Below, piece by piece: positions 10,431-21,037 of a stretch of 64,000 nt of DNA (position 1 is its first letter; each line of letters opens with the position of its first letter). The stretch is from Tritrichomonas foetus (Eukaryota; Parabasalia; Tritrichomonadida; Tritrichomonadidae): assembly GCA_001839685.1 (NCBI GenBank), contig MLAK01000793.1:62001-126000 (forward strand). The letters are read 5' to 3'. The notes under the pieces are model-generated. The model ran no database searches. It was not told the DNA's origin and saw nothing but the letters and a program-made list of their open reading frames with translations. Made by a program: the position numbers and the translations under genes.

Positions 10431-10957
10431 AACGATGTCTGTCTACTGAATAAAAGAAACATACGTGCTATTTTTCGGTTTGTGTTGTTGAGTCTTTGTG
10501 AAAAGTATCACAATTAGTTTTTATGAAACAATGAAATTTGTCACTTTTCCTTGATGCGAAAAAAAATACGTAATTGTGATCACACTTTTAGGTATATATC
10601 AACGAGTTTATTATATCCTGACAAAAAGCTTTAAATTAGCATATGCAGACAACTATTTCGGGTTTTCTGCTTTTTATGATGTCAGCAATCACAAATTTCA
10701 GAAATGATTTCGGAATAAATAATTGTATGTAGGATTTTTTATAAAAACTGCAGAATCATGCATTAATATTGATTTAAATTTTTGGTGATGTTGACATTTT
10801 TGTCACTTTTGATTCATGTGGGAGGTTAATTATTTAACCTGTGTAAAGTATATTCTATGCTAGGCCCATTTATAACGTGAAAAAGTTATCGTTGGGTGAA
10901 TTTTTGTGGGAAGATTTTGATTTTGTGTGAATTCTCATCGTCGAAATAACGGCTAAA
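10431..10957. other. Intergenic spacer with one upstream element
   Basis: 527 bp, AT-rich, between two plus-strand genes. GAAAAAGTT at 10879-10887 lies about 71-79 bases before the next ATG and belongs to the recurrent element described in the findings. Nothing else is recognised. Confidence 0.5.
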
Positions 10958-12007
10958 ATGTTCGGGAATGAAAGAGTCGTTTTGCGCAGTCCGAGAGGAA
11001 ACCAGTTTTCTCGAACAACAGATGACGGCTTTCTATGGAGAGACTCCACACCTGAAGACGTGAAAAGGAAAAGACAAGCCCAATATGCAGAAGAACTAAA
11101 ACAGCAAATTGTACAAAAACAGCACGCCCAAACACTTCAACCTTCCTCGTTTGATTCAAGCCAGTATTCCCGAACCCAACCGCCGGCTCGCGCCTTCATG
11201 GCGGCAGTTTCAAATTTATATGGAGATCGGACAGCAGAGCTCGAGCGGAAAAGGAGGCAGCAGGAAATGTTCGCTGAAAGTCTGCGTCGACAGATTGAGG
11301 AGAAAAGAAGAGCGAAAGAGGCGCAGCAACAAATGGAAAATTCTCGGGAATTATCTTACGCAGCTGTTGCAAACCAAGCGTCGCAAATGCTTGAAAATAT
11401 AAGATCAGGTCGAAGTAACGCAAACAATCCGAATAATTTGTCGCAAACGCAGCCACGTCCACAACAATTCAAAAGGAGCCAATTTGCATCAAACAATCAA
11501 TCAAATAACGATAGTAATTTGAATGATTTACAACCAACATTAAGATTCGCTCAACCTCCAACAGTCTTAAACAGGACCCAGCCAGTGGCTCGTCAGAAAC
11601 CAGAAAGAAAAGTAGAGCCGAGTTTTGCTGAAACTGCTCCAGTTAATTTCGCCAGGTTTCATATCGATGTATCTACAGAATCTCCCTTTTCGCATTCTAA
11701 AGTTGAAACACCACCTCTTGGATTTTCTTTAAGAAGGTCCCATCCGGCAGCTTCTTCAATGGCAATTTCTGCGCCACTTCGAAACGACTATCAAACTTTG
11801 AATGGTGTTCAAAATATAAACGGGCAACGAAACCCTACATCACTTGCACAACATCCACTAAGACAGTCACAACCAGCCCGGTTCCTGAACAGAGGTGCAT
11901 TCGCCAAAAAGAATGTTCAGCCAGATGAACAAATGCGTCTCGGAACTGCTTCAGAACTCGTTTATCCAGATGGACATGTCAGCCCAGTTAGTTCACCTCG
12001 TTTGTAA
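10958..12007 (+). CDS. Basic coiled-coil protein with two YAEELKQQI-type motifs, possibly CSPP-like
   Basis: Protein of 349 residues, basic and Gln/Asn-rich. Two related helical motifs stand out: KRQAQYAEELKQQIVQKQ at about 38-55 and RRQQEMFAESLRRQIEEKRR at about 98-117. Repeated (Y/F)AE.L..QI..K motifs like these occur in centrosome and microtubule proteins such as CSPP1 and CCDC66, so a microtubule or basal-body role is a reasonable guess but not shown. The rest is low-complexity, with SQPARFLNRG-like segments and no domain I know. ATG at 10958 lies behind the GAAAAAGTT element. It sits near centrin and a CEP164-like gene, which fits a cytoskeletal theme. Confidence 0.6.
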   Translation: MFGNERVVLRSPRGNQFSRTTDDGFLWRDSTPEDVKRKRQAQYAEELKQQIVQKQHAQTLQPSSFDSSQYSRTQPPARAFMAAVSNLYGDRTAELERKRRQQEMFAESLRRQIEEKRRAKEAQQQMENSRELSYAAVANQASQMLENIRSGRSNANNPNNLSQTQPRPQQFKRSQFASNNQSNNDSNLNDLQPTLRFAQPPTVLNRTQPVARQKPERKVEPSFAETAPVNFARFHIDVSTESPFSHSKVETPPLGFSLRRSHPAASSMAISAPLRNDYQTLNGVQNINGQRNPTSLAQHPLRQSQPARFLNRGAFAKKNVQPDEQMRLGTASELVYPDGHVSPVSSPRL

Positions 12008-12190
12008 TTCATTTTTTTATTGTGGATTTATTTGATTTTGTTTGATAAAACTGTTTGTTATTTTGCTTATTTAAATGTTTTGTTTGTGAGTTGATTCACT
12101 TTTTTGTTTATTCAATTTTTCACTTTCTTGATGTTTCTCAAGTTTCATTCATGAATCACTGAACAACACTCGAATGCAACTCATGATCTC

Positions 12191-12430
12191 ATAAAGATAT
12201 GTATCAATTTATAAAGATATACATCAATTTATAAAGATATACATCAATTTATAAAGATATACATCAATTTATAAAGATATACATCAATTTATAAAGATAT
12301 ACATCAATTTATAAAGATATACATCAATTTATAAAGATATACATCAATTTATAAAGATATACATCAATTTATAAAGATATACATCAATTGATGAAGATAT
12401 ACATCAATTGATGAAGATATATATCAATTT
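12191..12430. repeat. Minisatellite, 12 units of 20 bp
   Basis: Twelve head-to-tail units of ATAAAGATATACATCAATTT. The first carries a G and the last three carry changes (ATGAAG, CAATTG). At the changed junctions a perfect 12-base palindrome CATCAATTGATG arises (12382-12393 and 12402-12413). It lies between the 3' ends of two convergent genes (10958 plus and 12554 minus). The central units are near identical, which points to recent expansion. Confidence 0.95.
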
Positions 12431-12553
12431 ATTGTGCTTCAATTTGGATAAATAAAGATAAGAAATTTAATCTCTAATTATTATTTACTTTAGAATCCGT
12501 GTTCTATACATTATCTTCTATTTTGATGGCATTCAAATTGATTAACATTCTTC

Positions 12554-13594
12554 TTAATATTTAAAAGTATTATGTCCAGATAAAATATGGTAATTTAGAC
12601 TTTTCCTATTTTCCCTATTTTCTTCGTAGTGCTTCTTTAGACTTGGCAACAAACTCACCAATAATGATGCAGCTGGTTTAATAGGTTTAGTTGAATTTAG
12701 TATTGTATGAATCATTCTGGGATAACTTCTGCGATTATAGAAATTTACATTGGAAGACTTTATTAATGAAAATAATGGATTATCTAATAAAGCTTCTGCT
12801 GATGGTCGCTTTTTTGGGTTCGGATTTAACATCATTTTGATTATTCTTGAAAACCTGGAATCAACATATTCTGGAATTATTATAATACCATCTAAAATTG
12901 ATTGTCGCATGCTAATCTTAGATTTAACTGACCATGGTAGTGAACCTGTTGCCATTTCATAAAAAGTCACACCAAGTGCCCAGATATCTGCCATAAAGGG
13001 ATCAACAGTTGACTTTCTAAAGTATTCTAGTGGAAGATATGGGAGAGAACCACCAATTCTATCTCCAGTCATCTTTGACCCAATATGTTGAGAAAGTCCA
13101 AAATCTGCAAGTTTAGGTCTACCATGACCATCAATCAAAATATTGTCAGGTTTAATATCACCATGTGCAATATTGTTACTATGTATTTTCTGAAGAGCCT
13201 TCAAGATTGGTGTAGAATAGTTTATTAAGGCGTCTAATCCCAATCTTCCTTCTTTGTTAATGATCCCTTTCATGCTTCCACCTGTACAGTACTCTAAAAT
13301 CAGATAAAAAGTATTGCTTTCAGCAAAGTAATCGAAAATTGTAATGATATTAGGACAGATCAAATGAGTGAGAGAGCTTATTTCTGCATGAACTGAAACA
13401 TAGGATGAGTTCTTCTTATTTTCTTTGAATGTGATGATTTTTGCAACAAAGATAGTATTGTACTGCAAACTTAAAACTTTGTAACACATTGCGAAACCAC
13501 CACGTCCAATTAATTCAAGCATTTGATACCCATGACTTTTAAGCACTTTCCTTTTCTCTTCATTTGATAAGTCACTTCCATAACTTCCATCCAT
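12554..13594 (-). CDS. CAMK/NEK-like serine/threonine kinase, non-RD
   Basis: Protein kinase of 346 residues, nearly all kinase domain. The glycine loop is GRGGFA (30-35, third glycine changed to Ala). The ATP lysine is K52 (VAKII). The catalytic loop reads HGDIKPDN (144-151) and the metal loop DFG at 164-166. The Arg normally before the catalytic Asp is Gly, so this is a non-RD kinase, which usually means it does not depend on activation-loop phosphorylation. The APE motif is replaced by LPLEYF. The long open frame starts at TTG 13597; the first ATG is one codon in, at 13594. A TCATTCTT initiator lies 16-23 bases upstream on the minus strand. The subgroup is uncertain. Confidence 0.88.
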   Translation of the reverse strand: MDGSYGSDLSNEEKRKVLKSHGYQMLELIGRGGFAMCYKVLSLQYNTIFVAKIITFKENKKNSSYVSVHAEISSLTHLICPNIITIFDYFAESNTFYLILEYCTGGSMKGIINKEGRLGLDALINYSTPILKALQKIHSNNIAHGDIKPDNILIDGHGRPKLADFGLSQHIGSKMTGDRIGGSLPYLPLEYFRKSTVDPFMADIWALGVTFYEMATGSLPWSVKSKISMRQSILDGIIIIPEYVDSRFSRIIKMMLNPNPKKRPSAEALLDNPLFSLIKSSNVNFYNRRSYPRMIHTILNSTKPIKPAASLLVSLLPSLKKHYEENRENRKSLNYHILSGHNTFKY

Positions 13595-14686
13595 CAATAT
13601 ATTTTATGGAAGAATGAAGTCTTTCAATAGTGGAGTTTGAAGTGATTATTAGCGGCAGTATAGAAAATATTCCAGATGGACAAAATAAATTGTGGGGATA
13701 TGACATATTTCTAATAGGCAAATTAAATAATTAACTCAATTAATTGAAACTTCATTTCAGACACTATTCAATTGTATTTTTGTATCTTAACGAAAATTTG
13801 TGTTATTAGAGAAATTTTTTAGCAGCACATTTCAAAGTAAATTATAATATCGTCACTTTATTATATAAAAAACATCCCAATGATTCATAATCAACTATGT
13901 TTATTCATTTTATTAATGAGTAATCTCATCTTTTAATTTTTGTCGAAAGATATACATATTAATTCCGATCAAGTTTTCAAAGCATTTGAAGATATCATAA
14001 GGATGATTTCTCCAATTATGTGTTTTTTAACAAGTCTAGTCTCTTAAAAAGAATAACAACATATAATAATCATTCTGCATAAAATTGATCATCTTTATTG
14101 AATACTGATGAATATCAATCATTGATTTTAGATTGTTTAGAGAGGGAGACTATTAATCACAAAAATATTTTATTTTTACTTTCAAATAATCATGTAAATT
14201 TTGATTATTATTATCATTCCTTCATTCTAAATTCCATCAAATTATACTAAAATTTAATCTAGAACATTCAATCCCATTTCTGGAATAGTACTACTTTCAA
14301 TTAGTTTTTATTTAGCGATTGTAAGAAAAATCGCAGTTATGGTATACGATTATATCATTATTTCCTGATTGAAAGAATATTATTGGAATATTTTTATATA
14401 ATACATTAATTATGTTGTTTTCTATTAATTCTTTTGTTTTTCATCATACAATACTCATTCTAACTCTTATAATAGCAAATAATCACAACACGAAGTTATA
14501 CGATCAAAACAGATTCATTTGTTAATCGTATCTATATTCAATTTTAAATAAAAAGACCGTTAGTGAAGCGATATCACAAATTTTAAAGAAAAAGTGAAGT
14601 ATAAAACGATACACTTTATCATAATTTGGGCCGTTAAACAATTTCTGAGGAAAGAAATAACTGTCAACCGTTTATTTACTTCGATA
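13595..14686. other. Intergenic spacer upstream of centrin
   Basis: 1.09 kb of very AT-rich DNA between divergent kinase and centrin genes. The GAAAAAGTG element at 14588-14596 lies about 91-99 bases before the centrin ATG. The in-frame GTG at 14594 that lengthens the centrin frame by 31 codons is not taken as a start. No RNA gene or repeat is recognised. Confidence 0.5.
13610..13617 (-). promoter_or_regulatory. Initiator-like element TCATTCTT of the kinase gene
   Basis: On the minus strand TCATTCTT lies 16-23 bases before the ATG at 13594 and matches TCA Y W Y T. The initiator consensus is known from Trichomonas; use here is inferred. Confidence 0.45.
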
Positions 14687-15178
14687 ATGTCAACTCGCAA
14701 ATCCCCACGCGCTAAAACCCCAACAAGCCCAAGAACCCAACTTACACAAGACCAACAGCTCGAAATCCGCGAGGCTTTCGATATTTTCGATTCAGACAAA
14801 AGCGGCTCAATCGATAGGCACGAATTACGCGTCGCACTCCGCGCAATGGGATTCGACGCTTCCAAATCTGAAGTTTCAAAAATTATGAATGAAATGGATC
14901 CAGACGGAACAGGCGCAATCGGATTTCCAGCTTTCCAACGTGTCGTCGAAGAAAAGATGGCCCAACGCAAGCCAGAAGACGAAATCCGAAAGGCATTCAA
15001 CCTTTTCGCCGACGACCCAAACGGAACAATCAGCATCAACAGCTTGAGGAGGATTACCCGCGAATTAGGCGAGCAATTGAACGATGAAGAATTGCAAGCA
15101 ATGATCGACGAATTCGACAAAGACAAAGACGGAAAAATCAACTTTGTTGAATTCCTTTCCATCGTGAATGGTCAGTAA
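14687..15178 (+). CDS. Centrin (caltractin), EF-hand basal-body protein
   Basis: Protein of 163 residues with four EF-hands after a short basic Ser/Thr-Pro tail ([15 protein letters not shown]), the standard centrin plan. Loop 1 [12 protein letters not shown] and loop 4 [12 protein letters not shown] are complete calcium sites. Loop 2 [12 protein letters not shown] lacks the acidic twelfth residue, and loop 3 [12 protein letters not shown] is degenerate, so probably two ions bind. The Leu-rich segment [11 protein letters not shown] between hands 1 and 2 is typical of centrin rather than calmodulin. Family role: calcium-responsive fibres at centrioles and basal bodies. The next gene downstream on the same strand is CEP164-like, so two basal-body proteins are adjacent. 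Confidence 0.95.
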   Translation: MSTRKSPRAKTPTSPRTQLTQDQQLEIREAFDIFDSDKSGSIDRHELRVALRAMGFDASKSEVSKIMNEMDPDGTGAIGFPAFQRVVEEKMAQRKPEDEIRKAFNLFADDPNGTISINSLRRITRELGEQLNDEELQAMIDEFDKDKDGKINFVEFLSIVNGQ

Positions 15179-15324
15179 GTTTGAAAAATAATCGTATCTA
15201 AAACAAAAATATCGCTAATGTTTGCTAGTTATATCTGTCCTTATCCTAGAAAATTCATTTCCCGACTCTTTTCATCCTTTCAAATCCCAAAAACAATAAT
15301 GAAGTAGGAAATTATTTTAATTCG

Positions 15325-15385
15325 CTTTTTCTGCATTTATATGGTCTTTCATTCAGAATTACAGACCATATAAATACTGAAAAAG
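15325..15385. other. Long near-perfect hairpin between centrin and CEP164-like genes
   Basis: The inner stem is 13 bp and perfect (15335-15347 with 15363-15375) around a 15-nt loop. After a 3 by 3 internal loop a second stem of 7 bp follows (CTTTTTC 15325-15331 with GAAAAAG 15379-15385). It lies in the 363-bp space between two plus-strand genes, about 150 bases past the centrin stop and about 155 before the next ATG. It may be a 3' end or promoter element, or a small inverted-repeat insertion. Confidence 0.6.
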
Positions 15386-15492
15386 GTTTATATAGAATAT
15401 TTTTTCTTTCATTTTAAGTAGCCAAATAAATATTGAATATATTAATATTCGATTTTTTCACTTCACATATCTTTTAAGATTGATGTTATATT

Positions 15493-15501
15493 GAAAAAGT
15501 T
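15493..15501 (+). promoter_or_regulatory. GAAAAAGTT upstream element of CEP164-like gene
   Basis: It lies 41-49 bases before the ATG at 15542, and is the same element as before the CK1, centrin and glucokinase genes. Function is unproven. Confidence 0.35.
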
Positions 15502-15541
15502 TTAGAGTCGGTTTTTTAATTCCGATTTTGTATTATTTCAT

Positions 15542-18500
15542 ATGGATGAATATGTCGAAATCAAACAAGAAATTACAGTTCCATCAGAATCGGAAATTAG
15601 AGACTACGCAGAATGGCTTGGCGCCGATTTAGTGAAAGATCGCGATTTATTTTGGATTGCCAAAGAAGCTTTGATGGCGCCAATTCCAGACGGATGGAAA
15701 TTATACCAACGAAAAGACGGAACAGGCGAGCCATTTTATTTCAATGTAAAAACCGGTCAGTCGCTATGGGATCATCCCCAAGATCAATATTACAAAGATC
15801 TTTTCGCTAGCGAGAAAAGGAAGAAAGCAGAAAGTGGTGGACGATACAGTGGTGGTGGCTCCAGCGGTTACGGAGGCTCTTCAAGTGCCTATCAAAATAG
15901 CTCAAATGCATATAATTCAAAGCCAGCTCCTTTAATTGGCCGATCATCAAATCCAACAACAATTTCAAATAGGTCAAATTTGAGCGACTTAAAACCAGTT
16001 ACTGGGGCGCCTGGCTACGGCTCAAAGTCATCTTTCCCTTCAGGCGAAAACAACCTTCAACGAGCGAATGAACTACGTTCGAAAATTGAAGATGAACTTG
16101 AAATCATTCGAAAAAAAGGTGAAGATGATAAAGCTGACCTCCAGAGAAGATGCGACAATGAAATAGAAGACTTGAGAGCTGCACATCGAAGAAAAATGGA
16201 GGAATTAAGACAAGCAAACGATAACAATTCAGCAGACCTTCAAAGATTAAACTCACAGAAACTGAGACAAAAAGATGAACTTGAACAAGAATTGAGAGAA
16301 GTGAAATCAAAATATGATAGAATGAAGAATGAAGAAGATGAAAAATATAGAAATGAATTAAGAGATCTTAAAAATAAACATGAAAATGAAATAAATGATG
16401 AAAATAGACGTTTTCAAGATGAAATGGATCGTTTGAAAAAGTCTCACAGTCAATCAATTGATTCTGAAAAAGCGAAAGTTGACACTTCTTCACTACAATC
16501 TGATCATGATGATGAAGTTAATAAATTGAAAGAACAATTTCGTAAAGAAATTGAAAAACTTAAGAAGGAACATGAAGAAGAGGTAAATAAATTGAAAAAT
16601 AAGTTCAAAAATGAAATTGATCAAATTAAAAAAGATCATCAAGTAGAAATCGATTCAATTAATGAAAAACATAAAAATGCAATCAATGAATTAAATTCCG
16701 CAAACAAATCTTCAATCAAATCTAGTTCCAAACAAAATGAATTTAATGAATTCCAAGATGATCTTGATGCTAAAAAGAAACAAATGACAAAGCTTGATAA
16801 TGAAATTGAGCAAATTCAAAAAAATAAAGAAAGTTTGGAATATGAATTATCAAAACTTAGAAAAGAAAAAGAAGAATTTGATGATTTAAATGCAGAGAAA
16901 AAGAAATTAGAAAATGAAATCGATCAACTTCGTAAAACTAAAACTGGCCTTCAATCAAATGAAAATTCCAAACCAAATGCTCCATCAAAAAAATCGAAAA
17001 GTGATGCTGATTATCAAAACATTATTGATGAATTAAAAGAAGATAAAGAAAGACTAGAAAAAGAAGTATCTCGTTTGAAACATAACAAACCAGCTTCTTC
17101 AAATGTTAATCAACAAGAACTCGAAGAATTAAGAGACGATAAAGAACGCTTAGAACGAGAAGTAGCACGTTTGAAATCTCGAAAACAACCACCTACTTCT
17201 AATGTTGATCAACAAGAACTTGAAGATTTAAGAGAAGACAAACAACGTCTTGAAGCTGAAATTTCAAAACTAAAACGAAAATCAACTAAAACAAATCTTT
17301 CTGATCAACAAATGCTTGATGATCTTCGTGAAGAAAAGCAACAACTAGAAGATTCAATCGCACAATTACGACAACGAAAATCTGCACTTTCATCAGCCAT
17401 TACAAATAATCAACAACAAGTTGATGATTTGAAAGATGAAAAGCAACAGTTAGAAAACCAAATTGAATCACTTCGTCGTAAAAAATCAAACATTTCAAGT
17501 TCATCACAAAATGATGCACAACTTCGTGATGATATTGAAGCACTAAAAGCTAAATTTGAAGCTGAAAAGAAACGTTTGCAACCATCTTCACGTGAAATGC
17601 AGGAATTAAGACAAGCACGCGACAATTATGAATCGGAAAAAGCTGAACTTGAAATGTTAAGAGAAACTACTCGTCAACAAAAAACTCGTCTTCAACTTTC
17701 TGCAAAAGAATCAGCACAATTAAAGAATCTTCAGTCTGACTTTGACAGAGAGAAACAAGAAATTGAAGATAATTTGGCTGATCTGAAGACACTTTTTCAA
17801 CGAGAAAAAACCAAAACAAGTTCCGAAATTCAAAAGTTACGGAGAAATTTCGATTTAGAAAAACAAAGATTAGAAGATGAACTTGATAATGCTAATATTA
17901 CATTTAAATCTGATCTTGATCGTGCAAGAACGAGTTTTGAACGATCAAAGAAGAATTATGATATCAAAAAGGCTGAAATTGAAAACGATATTGAGCAATT
18001 GAAACTAAATTATAATGAACAAAAACAGAAATTAGAAAGAAATTACCAACATGATATTTCACGAATGAAAGCTGATTATGATGATGAAATTGAGAGACTT
18101 CGGAGATCCAGGAGTAAAGAATTAGACAGCCTTAAACAAGACAGTAGTTATGACAGAGTACGAGACAGTGGACGTGATAGTGGGCGAGATAGTGGACGAG
18201 ATAGTTCGCGCAAATCTGAACGACATAAATCAAAACATCGTCATTTACCTGTTTGGCTTAGTTATGCCACTTTCATGCAGGCTTCTGTAGCACCAACAGT
18301 ACCAGTAAAGAAACTAAGAAGGAAACAACGTGGTGGACTTTCAATAGCTATGCCTTTTGTTGTATCTACACCAGAATCCACAAAATATTACTTGTCTATG
18401 ACTTCTTCATTTATAGCCAATTTTGCCCCAATTGATCAATCCGTTAGAGGACCAAGTATTATAAATAGTGAATCATTTATGCGATCAGGAATGTATAGTC

Positions 18501-19111
18501 GAATGATTCCATCACAATCAGCTGTTCTTGATGATAAAATGATGCAAAACTTAAGAAAACAAACAATGAAGATTCAGAAAGTTCAAGATCAATTTAATTC
18601 AAACTTTTCAACTTTAAATGATTCAATGAAAATTACAATTGGCGAAGTGAGAACTTTGTGTCAAGGATACAAAGACTTAATTGTTGAGCAGAGTAAAGCA
18701 ATTACTGCTTTGGCAACTGATTTTCAACAACAAACTGCTCAACTCGCTCGAAACTTTAGAAATAAACTTGATGATGTTCAAAATTCATATAAATCGTTAT
18801 TAAATCAGCAGCAACAACAACAATCAGCTTTGATGCAACAATCGGCATTAATGCAGCAATCAGCAATCATGCCACAGCCTGCAATTGTACCAAAACATCA
18901 GCCAGTTCTCATGCCACAGTCAATTGTGCCTGCACAGTCGATGATTGCACCACAAATTGGACCAACAAGCTTTGTAGCACTTCCAAGCAATGACAGATCT
19001 GACCCAAGAAGAAAAAAGAGAATAGAAATAGATACAGGAAATAATGACTCTGATGCAGAACGAAATATTAGACTATGGAAACGAAACGAAAAAAATATTA
19101 TTTATTATTAA
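15542..19111 (+). CDS. CEP164-like WW-domain coiled-coil protein
   Basis: Protein of 1189 residues. The N-terminus matches the CEP164 head: an acidic helix (PSESEIRDYAEWLGAD), then DLFWIAKEALMAPIP and a WW domain at about 48-82 (W52 ... YFN ... W76 D H P), then DQYYKDLFASEKRKK. In CEP164 this head recruits tubulin tyrosine ligase-like enzymes and builds distal appendages of the mother centriole, needed to dock basal bodies at the membrane. Residues about 180-890 are one long charged coiled coil with repeated DLREDK.RLE blocks. A DSGRDSGRDSGRDSS repeat follows, then a non-coiled segment, then a Gln-rich tail (QQQQQQSALMQQSALMQQ). The gene is next to centrin. Homology to the CEP164 N-terminus is strong by eye; the rest is generic coiled coil. 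Confidence 0.8.
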   Translation: MDEYVEIKQEITVPSESEIRDYAEWLGADLVKDRDLFWIAKEALMAPIPDGWKLYQRKDGTGEPFYFNVKTGQSLWDHPQDQYYKDLFASEKRKKAESGGRYSGGGSSGYGGSSSAYQNSSNAYNSKPAPLIGRSSNPTTISNRSNLSDLKPVTGAPGYGSKSSFPSGENNLQRANELRSKIEDELEIIRKKGEDDKADLQRRCDNEIEDLRAAHRRKMEELRQANDNNSADLQRLNSQKLRQKDELEQELREVKSKYDRMKNEEDEKYRNELRDLKNKHENEINDENRRFQDEMDRLKKSHSQSIDSEKAKVDTSSLQSDHDDEVNKLKEQFRKEIEKLKKEHEEEVNKLKNKFKNEIDQIKKDHQVEIDSINEKHKNAINELNSANKSSIKSSSKQNEFNEFQDDLDAKKKQMTKLDNEIEQIQKNKESLEYELSKLRKEKEEFDDLNAEKKKLENEIDQLRKTKTGLQSNENSKPNAPSKKSKSDADYQNIIDELKEDKERLEKEVSRLKHNKPASSNVNQQELEELRDDKERLEREVARLKSRKQPPTSNVDQQELEDLREDKQRLEAEISKLKRKSTKTNLSDQQMLDDLREEKQQLEDSIAQLRQRKSALSSAITNNQQQVDDLKDEKQQLENQIESLRRKKSNISSSSQNDAQLRDDIEALKAKFEAEKKRLQPSSREMQELRQARDNYESEKAELEMLRETTRQQKTRLQLSAKESAQLKNLQSDFDREKQEIEDNLADLKTLFQREKTKTSSEIQKLRRNFDLEKQRLEDELDNANITFKSDLDRARTSFERSKKNYDIKKAEIENDIEQLKLNYNEQKQKLERNYQHDISRMKADYDDEIERLRRSRSKELDSLKQDSSYDRVRDSGRDSGRDSGRDSSRKSERHKSKHRHLPVWLSYATFMQASVAPTVPVKKLRRKQRGGLSIAMPFVVSTPESTKYYLSMTSSFIANFAPIDQSVRGPSIINSESFMRSGMYSRMIPSQSAVLDDKMMQNLRKQTMKIQKVQDQFNSNFSTLNDSMKITIGEVRTLCQGYKDLIVEQSKAITALATDFQQQTAQLARNFRNKLDDVQNSYKSLLNQQQQQQSALMQQSALMQQSAIMPQPAIVPKHQPVLMPQSIVPAQSMIAPQIGPTSFVALPSNDRSDPRRKKRIEIDTGNNDSDAERNIRLWKRNEKNIIYY

Positions 19112-19651
19112 TATATTAAGTTGTTTTATATAAATAAAGTTATGTAAATATATCTATGTAGCATTCACTTATGATTATTATTTTTCAACTTATTGAAGTA
19201 TCATAATTTCATTCATCTCTGAATTGAAAATTATGATCAATTTCAATGAATTACTTTTAATAGCCCAAAAATTGAATTTTAAATTTCAAACAGTGATATA
19301 ATGCATCAAAAACACCATTTGGTAAATTCGAAATATTCAATCTTGAATATTCGGTTTCGAACTTCATTCGATAACAATTTTTTTTCTATGCATATATGGC
19401 CATAAATCCAATTCGAGAAACCTTTATAAAGCATATCATTTAATAGATAATATTCTGAATGTGATTCACCTGTGAATGGGTATCAAATGAAAAAATATTT
19501 TAAGGATAAATGGGGGAATTCCAATTAAAAATAATTTTTTTAGTTTTTTCTATGATGATCCATCACATTTTTGCATAGTAAATGAATCCACCAATAATTT
19601 TTTGTACAAAAGCTCATGAAAACGTATAAAGTGTATATGAATATTTGAATA

Positions 19652-19690
19652 TTTTAAGGGCATAGTTTAGCAAGAGATGGTTATATTTAT
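19652..19690 (+). repeat. Left arm of a perfect 39-bp inverted repeat
   Basis: It begins TTTTAAGGGCATAGTTTAGC and ends GGTTATATTTAT. The exact reverse complement is at 20999-21037. A 14-base sequence GATAAATGGGGGAA sits outside each arm (19505-19518, and reverse complement at 21197-21210), but the spacers between the 14-mer and the arm differ in length and sequence. Confidence 0.9.
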
Positions 19691-20998
19691 ATTTTGGCCT
19701 TAATTTCTCCATGGATGGTCAAATATTCCAATTAAATAGAAAAATGAAATCCCAAAAACCTGTTCGATGTCCTAAATATGATTTTATAGTTTTATTATAG
19801 CTGATAAATCTGAAATATCAGTTAAATGTTATCATCATGAGAAATGAAGATTCCATCATCAATTATTTTTTCGTGGCTGAGAAAGCTCGACGTCAAGTTG
19901 TAGACATCCCTATGAATGATTTAAGTTGCCTGCTAACGATTTTTGATAGATGACGATAATGCCGGAATAAATTTTTTAAAATTGGTTGTTTAAGTATCCC
20001 CAACTGGAAGATATAAATAATTCTTATATTGTTGCTATGTATTTGTATTTGTATTCTAATGGGTAATTAAATTTATTTATTATTATATGCAGAAAATAAA
20101 TTGGATAAAGATGTTTTAAACAGTCCATTTTTGGGGCCTCACAAATTAAAAATAATCATTTTCTGAAAAAGTTATCATCAGAAAATTTATATTAGAAATA
20201 TCTTTTGATATCTAATTAATACAGTGTTAATATTGTAATATGATATATTATATTATTGGTTAATAGCTGCATGAGATGTAAAATAATAATATTAATGATT
20301 TCAATCAAATTAAATTTATTCATATTTTATTTTCNTTCAATTTTTTTTATTATAGTCATTATCTATCTTTCTGAAATTCACAAGATAATTTGATATGTAA
20401 AATTTAGGACTTGAAATGTCTGTTACTGNGAAAAATAGGAAACTAATAATTTTTACTAATCATATAATTATTTCATTTACTGGTTAACTCTAGATGTAGG
20501 GATCGGGTATATAAAGAGATGCTTTCATGTCTAATGGTTTTTTGATTTGTTTTCGCAATGCTTTTCTATATTCGAAGTACTCAGATGAATGATAAAAATT
20601 TTNTCTTTGAATTANNTTCAATTTTTTCAATCATTTTCTTCTTTTTTTAATGAATCCACTTTTCACTCCAATATAATATGCTGAAAACAATATATCATAT
20701 AATACATCAAATATAAAAAGCTATATCAGAATATATTAAAATGTTATAGATAAAATAAAAAGATAATTCTATTTTATATTTACTAAATATTCTGTTAATT
20801 ATTTAGTAAATTGTGAACACTTACAAAAAGTTTCAATTCCCCCCAAGCATGTCATCCAAAAGTGTGGAATAAAAACGAAATNNATTATTATTATGATTTC
20901 ATCTTTATTAACTACGTCTATATATTCTTTAAACTAAGTTAACAATTGATTTCATAAATTTTCCCCGAAGATATCGATAAACAACCTATTTCTCTCAA

Positions 20999-21037
20999 AT
21001 AAATATAACCATCTCTTGCTAAACTATGCCCTTAAAA
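20999..21037 (-). repeat. Right arm of the perfect 39-bp inverted repeat
   Basis: Exact reverse complement of 19652-19690, about 1.3 kb away. Outward of it the reverse complement of GATAAATGGGGGAA is at 21197-21210. Sequence between the arms shows no coding potential. Confidence 0.9.

Noticed and set aside
14594..14686. 31-codon N-terminal extension of centrin
   Set aside because: It starts with GTG; the ATG at 14687 gives a standard centrin N-terminus.
19652..19690. 39-bp repeat as part of a tRNA gene
   Set aside because: An A-box-like TAGTTTAGCAAG is present but no B-box follows in both copies and no acceptor pairing is seen.
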